Assembly (NCBI GenBank): GCA_026392015.1
Contig: JAPLCW010000123.1
Coordinates: 1-64,000, forward strand
Direction: 5' to 3'
Source of the DNA: Candidatus Auribacterota bacterium
GTDB taxonomy: Bacteria > Auribacterota > Tritonobacteria > UBA1439
DNA length: 64,000 nucleotides
Positions 51,465 through 59,497 of the stretch are shown here, piece by piece (positions within the stretch are counted from its first letter, which is position 1; every line of letters starts with the position of its first letter). The notes beneath the pieces are model-generated. The model made no database searches and was not told where the DNA came from. It saw nothing but the letters and a program-made list of their open reading frames with translations. The position numbers were made by a program, and so were the translations under genes.

Positions 51465-51870
51465 ACGTTGTAACCGCGGATTATGCAGATTAAAACAACA
51501 GCAGAAAGCCTGATGTCCATAGTTAAATAGTGCCTTCTTGAACTTTAAACTGCCATGACCATCTGTGTTCATCCGTGGTTAATATCATTCCACTATTTCC
51601 AATCCGCCTAATCCGCACAATCCGCGGTTAGAACCTTTTGACCTTCGAGAACACTGAACAAACCATGACTCGGTGCTCTCTGTGCCCTCTGTGTCTACAT
51701 CTTCTGGTTACGGCCTTTTGGCCGCGCTGCGATATCCATTATGCCAAAAGCCTTGATCGCTGCAAATTGCTTGTGATAGCCTTGTTCGCCGAGCAATAGA
51801 TTATTAACCGAGGATTTCGCCGATTACTTGGATTTTCATTGTGTAATTCGCCGAATCCCTGCACGCCGGC
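51465..51870. repeat. R4, R10 and R5 composite repeat, inverted copy
   Basis: ACCGCGGATTATGCAGATTA, then the R10 segment in reverse (AACAGCAGAAAGCCTGATG...CTTGAACTTTAAACTGCC), R5 (ATCTGTGTTCATCCGTGG) and R4 (AATCCGCCTAATCCGCACAA). A further R4-like piece occurs at 51800-51870. Nothing else is recognised in the gap. Confidence 0.65.
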
Positions 51871-51902
51871 AATCAGGCGTGTAATCAGATGTTACAACCC
51901 AT

Positions 51903-53135
51903 ATGGCCACGTGGTGGTTCAGGAAGTTCCTAGGGGCGCTGTTGATCCTGTACTGCGCAGGATTGGCGCACTACCTGCTTTCCCGGCCCGACGCCTTCCA
52001 GTGGGATTTCAGGGTTTACTATGAAGCCGGCCGGGCATACCTCCGCGGCGCCAATCCATACGATGCCACCCTTGCGGCCGGGGTTGAGGGATACGCCGCC
52101 CCTCGAGGGTTCCGGTTTTATTATCCCCCCGTCGTGCTTCCGCTGCTGGGTATTCTTGCGTCCAGGGATTATACGACTGCGCTTCAGGGTGTGTTCATCT
52201 TTAAGTGCGCCCTTCTTATCGGCCTCATTTATTTATGGGGAAGAGAGTTTCTACCGGGAAAGCCGGATCTGCTGTTTTTCCTTTTCTGCCTGGTGGCGTT
52301 TAACGGGTGCATCTATATTGATTTCAAGGCCGGCAACGTCTCTGTCATAGAGCAGTTTAGCCTATGGCTTGGATTTTACTTTTTTCTAAAACGCCGGCTT
52401 CTTCTGTTCTGCATCCTTATCATCTGTTCGTCACTCTTCAAGGTCACCCCGCTCGTGTTTCTTGGGATGCTATTTTTTTCCGGGGATACAAAAAAGTATG
52501 TCTGGGCGTGGGTTTCGGCCGGCGCTGTTGTTCTTGCCACTGCAGCGTCCTATATTTTTAATCCGGTGCTCTTTACGAGGTTTATGCTCAACGCGGGAAG
52601 GGTGCTCGACAGGACCATTGTCATGAGCCAGCCATCCACCTTCGATCTCCTGGAGGATCTGATCCGGATGATGAAGATGAATATGGGCCGAACGCTCTCA
52701 TCAGGTGTTCATCTGGCCGTTTTTGGAGTGCTGGTGGCGGTAGTGCTTATTGTTACCGTGCGCAGATTCATCATGCTGAGATCTCTTGATCTTGCCGACC
52801 GCGAGAAGATTATGATATTTATGGCGTGCACGGTGTACGCGATGGTAATGCCGAACTTCGAGGATTATGAATACATAATCCTTATTGTGCCCGCCTACTG
52901 GATATTGAAAAGGTCGGGAGACGTCAACTTCTACCTCCTCTTCTTTGCATTCACGCTCTTCTCCTCCGTGCTCACCCCCCTCCCTCTGATTCGTCCCCTT
53001 GTCAGGATCATAATTGAATATAGCCCGCTCGTGCTCGCCTACCTGATGTGGGGGGCCTACCTGCGAGAGGTGGCGCATGAGTGCGCGGCATCAGGGGCGT
53101 GTGGGTCCGGCGAAAATAAGTTAGGAACTATTTGA
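51903..53135 (+). CDS. GT87-family membrane mannosyltransferase-like protein
   Basis: The 410-aa protein has about ten membrane helices and the GT87 (DUF2029, PimE-like) motifs: FQWDFRVYYEAGRAYLRGANPYD near 32-54 with the catalytic-loop aspartate, FYYPPVVLPLLG, DFKAGNVSVIEQFSLWLGF near 141-159, and SSLFKVTPLVFLG. PimE transfers mannose from polyprenyl-phosphate-mannose to a lipid-linked mannoside; related proteins act on arabinan or other envelope glycans. No Shine-Dalgarno site is evident before ATG 51903. It is another potential consumer of the lipid-linked sugars made by the window's GT2 enzymes. Donor identity is inferred from the family only. Confidence 0.8.
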   Translation: MATWWFRKFLGALLILYCAGLAHYLLSRPDAFQWDFRVYYEAGRAYLRGANPYDATLAAGVEGYAAPRGFRFYYPPVVLPLLGILASRDYTTALQGVFIFKCALLIGLIYLWGREFLPGKPDLLFFLFCLVAFNGCIYIDFKAGNVSVIEQFSLWLGFYFFLKRRLLLFCILIICSSLFKVTPLVFLGMLFFSGDTKKYVWAWVSAGAVVLATAASYIFNPVLFTRFMLNAGRVLDRTIVMSQPSTFDLLEDLIRMMKMNMGRTLSSGVHLAVFGVLVAVVLIVTVRRFIMLRSLDLADREKIMIFMACTVYAMVMPNFEDYEYIILIVPAYWILKRSGDVNFYLLFFAFTLFSSVLTPLPLIRPLVRIIIEYSPLVLAYLMWGAYLREVAHECAASGACGSGENKLGTI

Positions 53136-53306
53136 CAGGCTAACGGGGAACTGGTAGCATTTCACAAAATAGTAGAATAAAGTAGAGACTAGATATATAT
53201 TTTTGATATAGTTCTTGAATTACGGAAGCACATGGTCTACTATATATCGCAATTCGAAATGCGCGATTGAGAGAAGAGGCGATAAAAAAATGGAGGGCTC
53301 TTCACG

Positions 53307-54329
53307 ATGAAGACCGGCGCGCGATGCTGCACCATCCCCGTTGCATTCTTTTCCCCCGTACTTATTCTTGGTCTTGTAGTTTCGTTCAGTCTCATGGGAT
53401 CCATAAGCTCGTCTTACGGCGAATCGTCCGGGCCCGCGGCGGGGTCTGAGACGAAGGACTTCGCCATGCTCGCGTCATCCGCCGAGGCGGCAAACGCTGC
53501 AGAGGGTGCGGAGAGTGCGAAGAAGGCAGACGAGGTGGTGCCGGATACTACCTCACCCGGTCAGCAGACAGTGGAAGTGGTAACGCCGGGGGGGGCGCCC
53601 AAGGAAGGTCCTCCGGTTCCGACGGTGGACGATATTCAAACCGTTCTCTCCCAATTCTCGAATGAGCCGACGGTTCAGGAAATCCAGGAGGTCGCGATGC
53701 GTTTCGCGGAGGTGCATCCAGATCTCATAGAAGGCTGGAGAAAAGGCGCGAAGTACCGCGCGCTCCTCCCCAAATTCGATTTTACGGTCGATACGGGACG
53801 CAAATTCCTTTCGAGATACCAGACGATTGATCAGAGAAGCACGAAGAATTGGACTGAGGATTTCACGGAAGACTTTACGGAGATGACCCCGAAGACCGCA
53901 TTTGATATCAAGGACATTCTGAGGACCAAGGAGCGCGACGAGACAGACCTGACCACGCGTAATCTTGCGGGAGATGACCGCTTCCATACCCAGGATTTCA
54001 CGTTCAAGTTCGAGTGGGATTTCGGCGATTTCCTGTTCAACCCCGACCAGGTGAGGATCAGCGACGAAGCGCGCGATCTGGTTGAGCTGCGGAATGATGT
54101 CCTTGAAGAAGTCACGCAATTCTACTTCCAGAGGAGAAACTCACAGATTGACCTTCTCCTTTCGCCTCCCGATGAACTGCGCGACAGGCTGCGGTTGGAA
54201 CTCCAGCTCCAGGAGGTCACCGCAAACATCGACTATCTCACCGGCGGATACCTCACGCAGCGCCTGAACGATGTGAAAACAGGCGTCACGAGGAAATCCA
54301 ACATCATCAAGCGCATGTTCGCCATCTAG
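53307..54329 (+). CDS. Secreted protein of unknown function
   Basis: The 340-aa protein has a signal sequence or anchor (residues 10-35), then a low-complexity Ala/Glu/Pro stretch (36-100) and a conserved-looking C-terminus (105-340). That part includes an aromatic-acid run KFEWDFGDFLFNPDQVRISDEARDLVELRNDVLEEVTQFYFQRR and LRLELQLQEVTANIDYLTGGY. The last part is helical and resembles tails of outer-membrane-associated proteins, but I cannot name the family. Repeats of acidic/aromatic residues (ENDFTE-like NWTEDFTEDFTEM) near 185-197 are notable. GGAGGG lies 9-10 nt before ATG 53307. It precedes the TolB-like/TPR gene with a 92-bp gap, possibly one operon. Confidence 0.7.
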   Translation: MKTGARCCTIPVAFFSPVLILGLVVSFSLMGSISSSYGESSGPAAGSETKDFAMLASSAEAANAAEGAESAKKADEVVPDTTSPGQQTVEVVTPGGAPKEGPPVPTVDDIQTVLSQFSNEPTVQEIQEVAMRFAEVHPDLIEGWRKGAKYRALLPKFDFTVDTGRKFLSRYQTIDQRSTKNWTEDFTEDFTEMTPKTAFDIKDILRTKERDETDLTTRNLAGDDRFHTQDFTFKFEWDFGDFLFNPDQVRISDEARDLVELRNDVLEEVTQFYFQRRNSQIDLLLSPPDELRDRLRLELQLQEVTANIDYLTGGYLTQRLNDVKTGVTRKSNIIKRMFAI

Positions 54330-54421
54330 GACCGGAGCGTGACTTTTATCCGTCTTAGCAGAAGACCTTGGATGCTGCGCCAGGCCGTAGGGTCCCAGTT
54401 GCTGCCTCCCGGCAGACAGGG

Positions 54422-55528
54422 ATGAATGCGAAGAGTCCGATAGCAAATTCCGATGGCGGGCGGATAACTCCGCAGAATGGCGGGGTCAATAAGAGAGTAC
54501 GCGCGTGCGCCAGGGATCCCCGTAGTATTATTTTTCTCATCCTCTTTGCCTCGTCCGGCAGGCTGACGGCATTTCCCGATTCTCAAGATGTCGCGCCCGA
54601 TCCTTCCCCGTCCGCTAGTGGATTGTCGGTCTCATCCCAGGGAAAATCTTCCTGTTCCCCCTCCGTCCTGCCCGGGACTACCCCGAAGGAGGCAATTGCG
54701 AGCACGGTTGCCGTGATTGCCTTTTCAAAAACAGACAAGAAGGAATCACGTGACTGGCTCTCACGCGAGCTGGCGGATTCTCTCATTGAGAAGCTCCACA
54801 CATCCTGCGCGGTGAATATTCGTCCCACCGACCGTGTGCGCACGCGCGAGAACAACCTTAAAGGAAAGCCCTCGGGGGTGATGCATCTGGACGAGGCAGC
54901 GGACATTGCGAGGCTCACCGGCGCGGATATCATTCTTGTGGGAAACTATCAGTTCATGGGGAACGACCTGTGCGCCGAGGTGCGCTCTTTGCGTCCCGAC
55001 CGGAGCGAAGAGAAGGGGCCAATCAGGCTCAGAGGTCCGGCAGATCGGATAGGAGAGCTGGAGGGGCGTCTGGCGCTCTCCGTGGCGAAACTCATAGGGT
55101 TGAGCATGAACGATGCGCAGCGGGAGAAGATCATGGCGTGTCAGACGCTGAATCCGGTAGCCTTCGAAGAGCTGTGCAAGGGGAAGCAGGCTCCGGAAGG
55201 TTCCCACCGCAGGATTCAGCACTTACAGAGGGCGATTCAGGCGGATCCATCCTGCGCAGAAGCGCACTACCTCCTCGGCACCACATACTATGGCATTGGG
55301 GTGACGTATCAGTACGTGGAATGGTACGAGAAGGCGATCGAAGAATATCGTAAGGCGGCAGCTCTCACGCCGAATTCCGCGAAGATATACTGCGGGCTGG
55401 GGCTCGTGTATATGCTGATGGGGCGCTATGAACTTACGAAAAGCTCGATGGAACGCGCCCTCGCGCTGGATCCGGATATGAAGCTCGCGAGGGCATATCT
55501 CAATCGTTTGAAGAGCATGGGATTCTGA
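54422..55528 (+). CDS. TolB/CsgG-like N-terminal domain plus TPR protein
   Basis: The 368-aa protein has a hydrophobic segment (about 36-50) that may act as a signal or anchor. A linker is followed by a CsgG/TolB-N-like domain (100-245: STVAVIAFSKTDKKESRDWLSRELADSLIEKLH, DEAADIARLTGADIILVGNYQFMGNDLCAEVRSL) and a C-terminal TPR region (270-368: AEAHYLLGTTYYG, YEKAIEEYRKAAAL, AKIYCGLGLVYMLMGRY). This combination occurs in envelope proteins and in effector parts of bacterial regulators. The start is uncertain: ATG 54422 has only weak CAGGG upstream and the frame runs open to 54368. Context suggests an envelope role together with the preceding secreted protein. Confidence 0.65.
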   Translation: MNAKSPIANSDGGRITPQNGGVNKRVRACARDPRSIIFLILFASSGRLTAFPDSQDVAPDPSPSASGLSVSSQGKSSCSPSVLPGTTPKEAIASTVAVIAFSKTDKKESRDWLSRELADSLIEKLHTSCAVNIRPTDRVRTRENNLKGKPSGVMHLDEAADIARLTGADIILVGNYQFMGNDLCAEVRSLRPDRSEEKGPIRLRGPADRIGELEGRLALSVAKLIGLSMNDAQREKIMACQTLNPVAFEELCKGKQAPEGSHRRIQHLQRAIQADPSCAEAHYLLGTTYYGIGVTYQYVEWYEKAIEEYRKAAALTPNSAKIYCGLGLVYMLMGRYELTKSSMERALALDPDMKLARAYLNRLKSMGF

Positions 55529-55539
55529 ACCTCGCTCTT

Positions 55540-55675
55540 AGTCAGAATTCAGAAGACAGAATACAGGAGACAGGAGATAAACATTTCCTTGAAATGCCGT
55601 TATTCTTAATTCTGTATTCTGGATTCTGTATTCTTGTTTTTCCATTCTGACTCTTGAATTCTGACTATTCGAGTA
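55540..55675. repeat. R7 palindromic repeat
   Basis: CAGAATTCAGAAGACAGAA on the left and TTCTGTATTCTTGTTTTTCC on the right. It is almost the same sequence as the R7 block at 48680-48800. It lies between two convergent TPR genes. Confidence 0.75.
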
Positions 55676-55693
55676 GTTCCTTTGTCATTCGGT

Positions 55694-56458
55694 TTAGAGG
55701 GGCGTGTGTCTCTTTGTGCCCTCTCCCTGCGAGGGAAGTTTGTTCCGGTTTTGCCGGGGGGGGGCGGCGGGAGCTTGCCCGCCGGAGAGTGAGGGGATAC
55801 GCTGCATGAGCATTTCCATCTTGATGGCGTTTCGGAGGGCCTCTTCTCCCCCGGGGGTGTTTACTCCGAGCACCTTTGCCGCCTCTTCGTACTGCTCCTT
55901 CGCCTTTTTCAAGTCCTGCTTGGCGAAGTAGGCGGTTCCGAGCTCGAACTGTGCCCTCTCATGCTTAGGGTTATCCTTGATTGCTTTTTTATATTCGATA
56001 ACGGCGAGGTCCCACTGTTTTTTTGAGGCGTAGCAAAGCCCAAGGTTGTAGTAGGTCGAGCTCAGCCCGGGGTCGAGCTCAACGGCTTTCTTAAACGATT
56101 CGATTGCGGGATCAAGCTTGTTCTGCCCATAGAGGCATAGACCGATATCATTGTACGCGATCGCGTTCTTGGGATCGAGTGCGAGAACCTTGTTGAATTG
56201 AGTGATCGCTTCATCGAATTTCTTCTGCCGGAGAATCTTCTCCCCCTCCTTGAGCAAACTGCCGGTGGGGGCATTCTCCTGGCTCCCGGAAGGCACGGTT
56301 GGGGTTGTGCCGGGGGTGAGAGACGGAGGAACGGACGGTGACTCACGCAATTCCTGAGCCGCAGGGGCGGTCTCGCGAGGGGGGATGATCGGACTTTGGC
56401 TCGGGGCCTGCCCCGTGAGTATGGTTGCAGTGGTACACAGTAATAATAGCCGGGTCAT
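55694..56458 (-). CDS. Secreted TPR protein
   Basis: The 254-aa protein starts at ATG 56458, chosen because AAGGAG lies 7 nt upstream; the frame stays open to 56506. A signal peptide (MTRLLLLCTTATILTGQAP), a Pro/Ser/Thr-rich linker (20-70) and about four TPR units (75-205: DEAITQFNKVLALDPKNAIAYNDIGLCLYGQNKLDPAIESFKKAVELDP, and onward) precede a Pro/Lys-rich tail. It would act in the periplasm or at the outer membrane as an interaction module. The convergent neighbour also carries TPRs. No specific partner is evident. Confidence 0.8.
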   Translation of the reverse strand: MTRLLLLCTTATILTGQAPSQSPIIPPRETAPAAQELRESPSVPPSLTPGTTPTVPSGSQENAPTGSLLKEGEKILRQKKFDEAITQFNKVLALDPKNAIAYNDIGLCLYGQNKLDPAIESFKKAVELDPGLSSTYYNLGLCYASKKQWDLAVIEYKKAIKDNPKHERAQFELGTAYFAKQDLKKAKEQYEEAAKVLGVNTPGGEEALRNAIKMEMLMQRIPSLSGGQAPAAPPRQNRNKLPSQGEGTKRHTPL

Positions 56459-56504
56459 CGATGAGCTCCTTGCTACGGTTGTTTCCATAAGGTAATATAC
56501 TATC

Positions 56505-56528
56505 ATGCGAATGTCAAGGCATTCGCAT
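56505..56528. promoter_or_regulatory. Perfect 9-bp palindrome upstream of the secreted TPR gene
   Basis: ATGCGAATG (56505-56513) and CATTCGCAT (56520-56528) are perfect inverted repeats with a 6-nt spacer, about 50-70 bp upstream of ATG 56458 on the minus strand. It could be a protein-binding site or an R6-associated hairpin. On the minus strand TTGACA overlaps its loop, but no -10 box at proper distance is seen. Confidence 0.35.
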
Positions 56529-56529
56529 C

Positions 56530-56690
56530 AGGACTTTCCCCGTTTTTACTGAAAAGCTTAATAGCTCACCGCAGAGACGCAGAGTACGCAAAGAGCGATC
56601 GCGAAGAAATAATTCATAATAGCCTGATCCTTTGCGTGATATATCATCTCTGCGTTCTCCGCGTCTTCGCGGTAAAATATAAACGTAATG
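56530..56690. repeat. R6 palindromic repeat (CACCGCAGAGACGCAGAG family)
   Basis: GGACTTTCCCCGTTTTTACTG is followed by CACCGCAGAGACGCAGAG, mirrored by CTCTGCGTTCTCCGCGTC TTCGCGGT. It is closely similar to the block at 35207-35350, including the unique arm between (AATAATTCATAATAGCCTGA). Confidence 0.75.
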
Positions 56691-56709
56691 AAAGGAGAAG
56701 GAGAAACAG

Positions 56710-57531
56710 GTGAAATCGGATAACTCACGCGTGCTCAATGTCGCGCATCGCGGGTATTCGTCGCTCTATCCGGAAAATACTATCCTCGCCTTCGAGAAAG
56801 CCATCGAAGAGCGGTGTGACATGCTCGAGCTTGATGTACAGCTCACCGCGGATGGGGAGATTGTGGTGTTTCATGATTTCACGCTCGAGAGAACAACAGA
56901 CGGCAGCGGAGAACTGGGGCGAAAAACTCTTGCGGAGTTGAGGGAGTTAGATGCAGGATCATGGCGGGGAGTGCGATTCGCCGGTCAGAGAATCCCCACG
57001 TTGCGTGAACTGCTCGATTGTGTGCGCCGGCGCGTAAAACTCTATATTGAAATAAAGGCGCGCGAGGGGATCGAGTACAAGACGTTGAATGAACGTCTCT
57101 GCAGCACGCTTGCCGGGCTCCTCTCCCGGGAAGCGGGAGGGAACGAGCTATTGCTGGCATCTTTTGATTCGACGTGTCTCAGACAGATGAAGGAACTTAT
57201 CCCGGAGTTCCCGCGGGGTTTAATTTGCTTTCGCATGGATGCGTTGGACGGAATGCCGGAGCTTGTGGACTGGATCTGCCCGTACCGGAAAAATGTCAAT
57301 TCTTCCCTCGTGCGGAAAATAAAGGAAAAAGGGCTGAAGATATGTCCCTGGACTGTGGATGATGCGGAAGAGATGTCGCGCTTGATCGGGATGGAAGTGG
57401 ATGCGATTGCAACGAATAACCCTGCGCTGCTCCGGGGGGTGATTGCTGCGGGGAAACGTAACTGCTCAGGATCCAGAATTCAGGAGTCAGGAGCCAGGAG
57501 TTGGAATGAGGACGCCAGCGGCGACATTTGA
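56710..57531 (+). CDS. Glycerophosphodiester phosphodiesterase (GDPD/UgpQ-like)
   Basis: The 273-aa TIM-barrel enzyme hydrolyses glycerophosphodiesters to glycerol-3-phosphate and an alcohol. Catalytic and metal residues are visible: His13 in VAHRGYSSLYPENT, Glu40 and Asp42 in LELDVQLT, His55 in VVFHDFTLERTT, then IPTLRELL, LYIEIKA, and the C-terminal CPWTVDD with DAIATNNP. GTG 56710 follows AAGGAGAAGGAGA. No signal peptide is seen, so it is cytoplasmic. After about residue 252 the frame runs into an R7 repeat, giving a non-native tail (CSGSRIQESGARSWNED). The insertion has therefore replaced the original stop, apparently without harming the barrel. Confidence 0.9.
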   Translation: MKSDNSRVLNVAHRGYSSLYPENTILAFEKAIEERCDMLELDVQLTADGEIVVFHDFTLERTTDGSGELGRKTLAELRELDAGSWRGVRFAGQRIPTLRELLDCVRRRVKLYIEIKAREGIEYKTLNERLCSTLAGLLSREAGGNELLLASFDSTCLRQMKELIPEFPRGLICFRMDALDGMPELVDWICPYRKNVNSSLVRKIKEKGLKICPWTVDDAEEMSRLIGMEVDAIATNNPALLRGVIAAGKRNCSGSRIQESGARSWNEDASGDI

Positions 57532-57728
57532 GGACTTGGGATACGGCGATGTTTCAGAGTTAATGCAGTTATTCGAAGAGGTCAGTAAGCTACCGGAAGC
57601 TTATGCGCGATCCATTCTGGATTCTGGCTTCTGACTACCTGAGTACTTACGGGGAAACCATCCACGCGCTGTGCGCTGCTCGCGAGATTGCTGCCTATAC
57701 CGATAGCGTGCTCCCTGACGAATATCGA
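57465..57728. repeat. R7 repeat with protein-like fragment
   Basis: CAGGATCCAGAATTCAGGAGTC opens an R7 copy that overlaps the 3' end of the GDPD gene. It carries a segment (57550-57630) reading, in one frame, GYGDVSELMQLFEEVSKLPE. A close relative lies in the R7 block at 41179. The block closes with TTCTGGATTCTGGCTTCTGAC. Confidence 0.65.
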
Positions 57729-58562
57729 TCAGCCTTTAAAGAAAAATACCGCCTTGCCGAGATTGCTGATCCACCGATCGGTGTGATGGGTGCTGAGCGG
57801 AGTTCCCGGAGGGACCATTACGGCAAAGATCGTCCAGAAACCGGGCAATAAACTGCTGTTGAGCTTTGCCCCGAAGAGGGGACCGCAGAGCAGGCCTATG
57901 TCTTGACCGTCCCAGAACAACACCGGGTGGTTATAGAGTTTGCCCTTGGCAACGGAAAAGCGATTAAGGAACCTGATATTCCCAACAGGGTCTCTCGCCG
58001 CAACATAAAGATCCACCGTAGTGGGGAGAATCGAGATCACCTGAGTGGTAAGCCCAACGCCCGGCTCTTCGATGACGACGGTTTTTGTCGCAGGCTCGAG
58101 AGCGAATACCACGGGGAACGGCTGCCCTGTCGTCAGCGATATCGGGAAAGGCGTGGGCTGGAGTGCCGCTGCACAGGGATCACCCCCTTCATCGGGAGGA
58201 CATATGAACACATGGAGGGTGACTTCGCGGCTCGCGACATCGATATCTTCGGTGGCGGCGGACAGTTCTTTGAGCGTTTCCTGATTGACTTCTGCAATGT
58301 CTTTGTAATCCAGCTCGGGGGAGGGTATGTATTCAGGACCGTTCGGCCCGGAGCGATAGAGATCGTACTCGTAGCCGGCCATCGGGCCTATGAATGCTTC
58401 CGCATCCACGGCTTCAACAAGGCCATCGGGGTAGCGCGGTTCGTTAACGTCGGCCAGAGCCTTGGAGAAGGTTCCATTGACTGTGAAAATAAAAATGGGG
58501 ACAGAGAGAAATCCAAGGCATAGAAAAAGAGCGATAGCACCTTTACCGAGTCGATCTTCCAT
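57729..58562 (-). CDS. Membrane-anchored or secreted protein of unknown function
   Basis: The 277-aa protein starts at ATG 58562 with GGAGGGG 7 nt upstream. A hydrophobic segment (8-30) serves as signal or anchor. The rest is beta-rich: EYDLYRSGPNGPEYIPSPELDY near 65-86, a Cys-containing loop FICPPDEGGDPC near 118-129, TTVDLYVAARDPVGNIRFLNRFSVAKGKLYNHPVLFWDGQDI near 180-221 and WTIFAVMVPPGTPLS near 243-257. The composition resembles extracellular beta-sandwich domains, but no family is recognised. It is convergent with the GDPD gene. No role can be given. Confidence 0.7.
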   Translation of the reverse strand: MEDRLGKGAIALFLCLGFLSVPIFIFTVNGTFSKALADVNEPRYPDGLVEAVDAEAFIGPMAGYEYDLYRSGPNGPEYIPSPELDYKDIAEVNQETLKELSAATEDIDVASREVTLHVFICPPDEGGDPCAAALQPTPFPISLTTGQPFPVVFALEPATKTVVIEEPGVGLTTQVISILPTTVDLYVAARDPVGNIRFLNRFSVAKGKLYNHPVLFWDGQDIGLLCGPLFGAKLNSSLLPGFWTIFAVMVPPGTPLSTHHTDRWISNLGKAVFFFKG

Positions 58563-58800
58563 AAATTTTCCCCTCCTCTCCACGAATTGTGGATTATATT
58601 ACCATAGAGGCACCGAAAAATAGTATATAAATCTTACAATTCTTTTTGACGGAGCACGTTATATGCGCATGAAGCGCGCGGTGCGAGCTTTTATCCCTCG
58701 TAGCCGCCACGGCTCATATCAGGATGCGAGTGCCCGCTGCACATTACATCAGTATAATTTATTATCTCAAAAATCGAGCGGCGAGTAGATGTTTTTTTAG
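58563..58800. other. 238-bp gap without recognised feature
   Basis: This is the upstream region of the minus-strand gene. It is AT-rich near 58610-58640 and 58740-58770, where promoters could lie, but no box pair is convincing. It contains none of the dispersed repeats and no structured RNA I can recognise. Confidence 0.4.
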
Positions 58801-58808
58801 TATACTGG

Positions 58809-58943
58809 GTAATGGGTCAGTCTTGGGGGGTATCCCTTTCACTTGTCATCCCCGCGAAAGCGGGGATCCACTATGAAACCTGGATTCCTGCTTTCGCAGG
58901 AATGACATATTAAGCAATGTACCCCCCATAAGTGACCCCTTAC
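58809..58943. repeat. R1 MITE, first of a tandem pair
   Basis: The 135-bp element has R1 ends (GTAATGGGTCAGTCTTGG... and ...CCATAAGTGACCCCTTAC) and inner CATTCCTGC/GCAGGAATGACA palindromes. It is flanked by TATACTGG at 58801-58808 and 58944-58951. Confidence 0.9.
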
Positions 58944-58950
58944 TATACTG

Positions 58951-59175
58951 GGCAATGGGTCACTTATGGGGCGGAGGATACATAATGTTGTGTTGTAGGG
59001 GCGCGATCCTTCGGCAATGTCCCTTCGACTTCGCTCAGGGTCTTCGACAGGACAAGTTTTATCGCGCCCGGGTTCGATCCTTCGTCTGAGTTTATACTGA
59101 GCGCAGCCGAAGTGCTCAGGACAGGTTCATCGAACCCCTACAATTTATACTACCCCTCCAAGACTGACCCAATAC
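58951..59175. repeat. R1 MITE, second of a tandem pair, with nested insert
   Basis: The element starts GCAATGGGTCACTTATGG and ends AGACTGACCCAATAC, followed by TATACTGG (59176-59183), so the octamer occurs three times around the pair. Its interior holds GGGTTCGAT and ATCGAACCC arms separated by GAGCGCAGCCGAAG-type sequence, one hairpin repeat inserted into the loop of another. Confidence 0.85.
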
Positions 59176-59259
59176 TATACTGGGGCTCAACGGTGCAGAT
59201 TTTCCAATTGCTGCTGTAGAGCATAGTATCCATTGCCGAGGATGAGAGGAGTCCGGCTC

Positions 59260-59496
59260 ATGCCGATTTATGAATACCGCTGCGCGAAGTGCGGAGCGAC
59301 ATTCGAGATACTCCAGATGAGCGGAGTGGGGCACCCCGCTGTCAGGTGTCCGGAGTGCGATTCAAGGAGGGCGGCGCGGCTCTTTTCCCGATTCGGGTTC
59401 ACATCGGGATCGAGGGTGCGGAGTTCCTCGGGCGGAAGGGGTTGCGCATCGTGCAGGCCTTCGCCGGGAAAGTGCGGCACGTGTGGGGGAAGATGA
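59260..59496 (+). CDS. FmdB-family zinc-ribbon protein
   Basis: The 78-aa protein begins MPIYEYRCAKCG, typical of the FmdB/CxxC_CxxC_SSSS family. Cys8, Cys11, Cys30 and Cys33 form the zinc ribbon, and a Gly/Ser/Cys-rich tail follows. These proteins are often called putative regulators; their true function is not established. ATG 59260 follows GAGAGGA and is better than the upstream TTG 59233. The stop lies 1 bp before the HIT gene, so the two are co-transcribed. Confidence 0.85.
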   Translation: MPIYEYRCAKCGATFEILQMSGVGHPAVRCPECDSRRAARLFSRFGFTSGSRVRSSSGGRGCASCRPSPGKCGTCGGR

Positions 59497-59497
59497 A

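Noticed and set aside
57443-57634. 63-aa frame overlapping the end of the GDPD gene
   Set aside because: It begins inside the GDPD frame and consists mostly of R7 repeat sequence, so I treat it as a repeat-borne fragment rather than a gene.
57603-57851. 82-aa plus-strand frame
   Set aside because: Half lies in an R7 repeat and half is antisense to the secreted protein gene at 57729-58562; no ribosome binding site.
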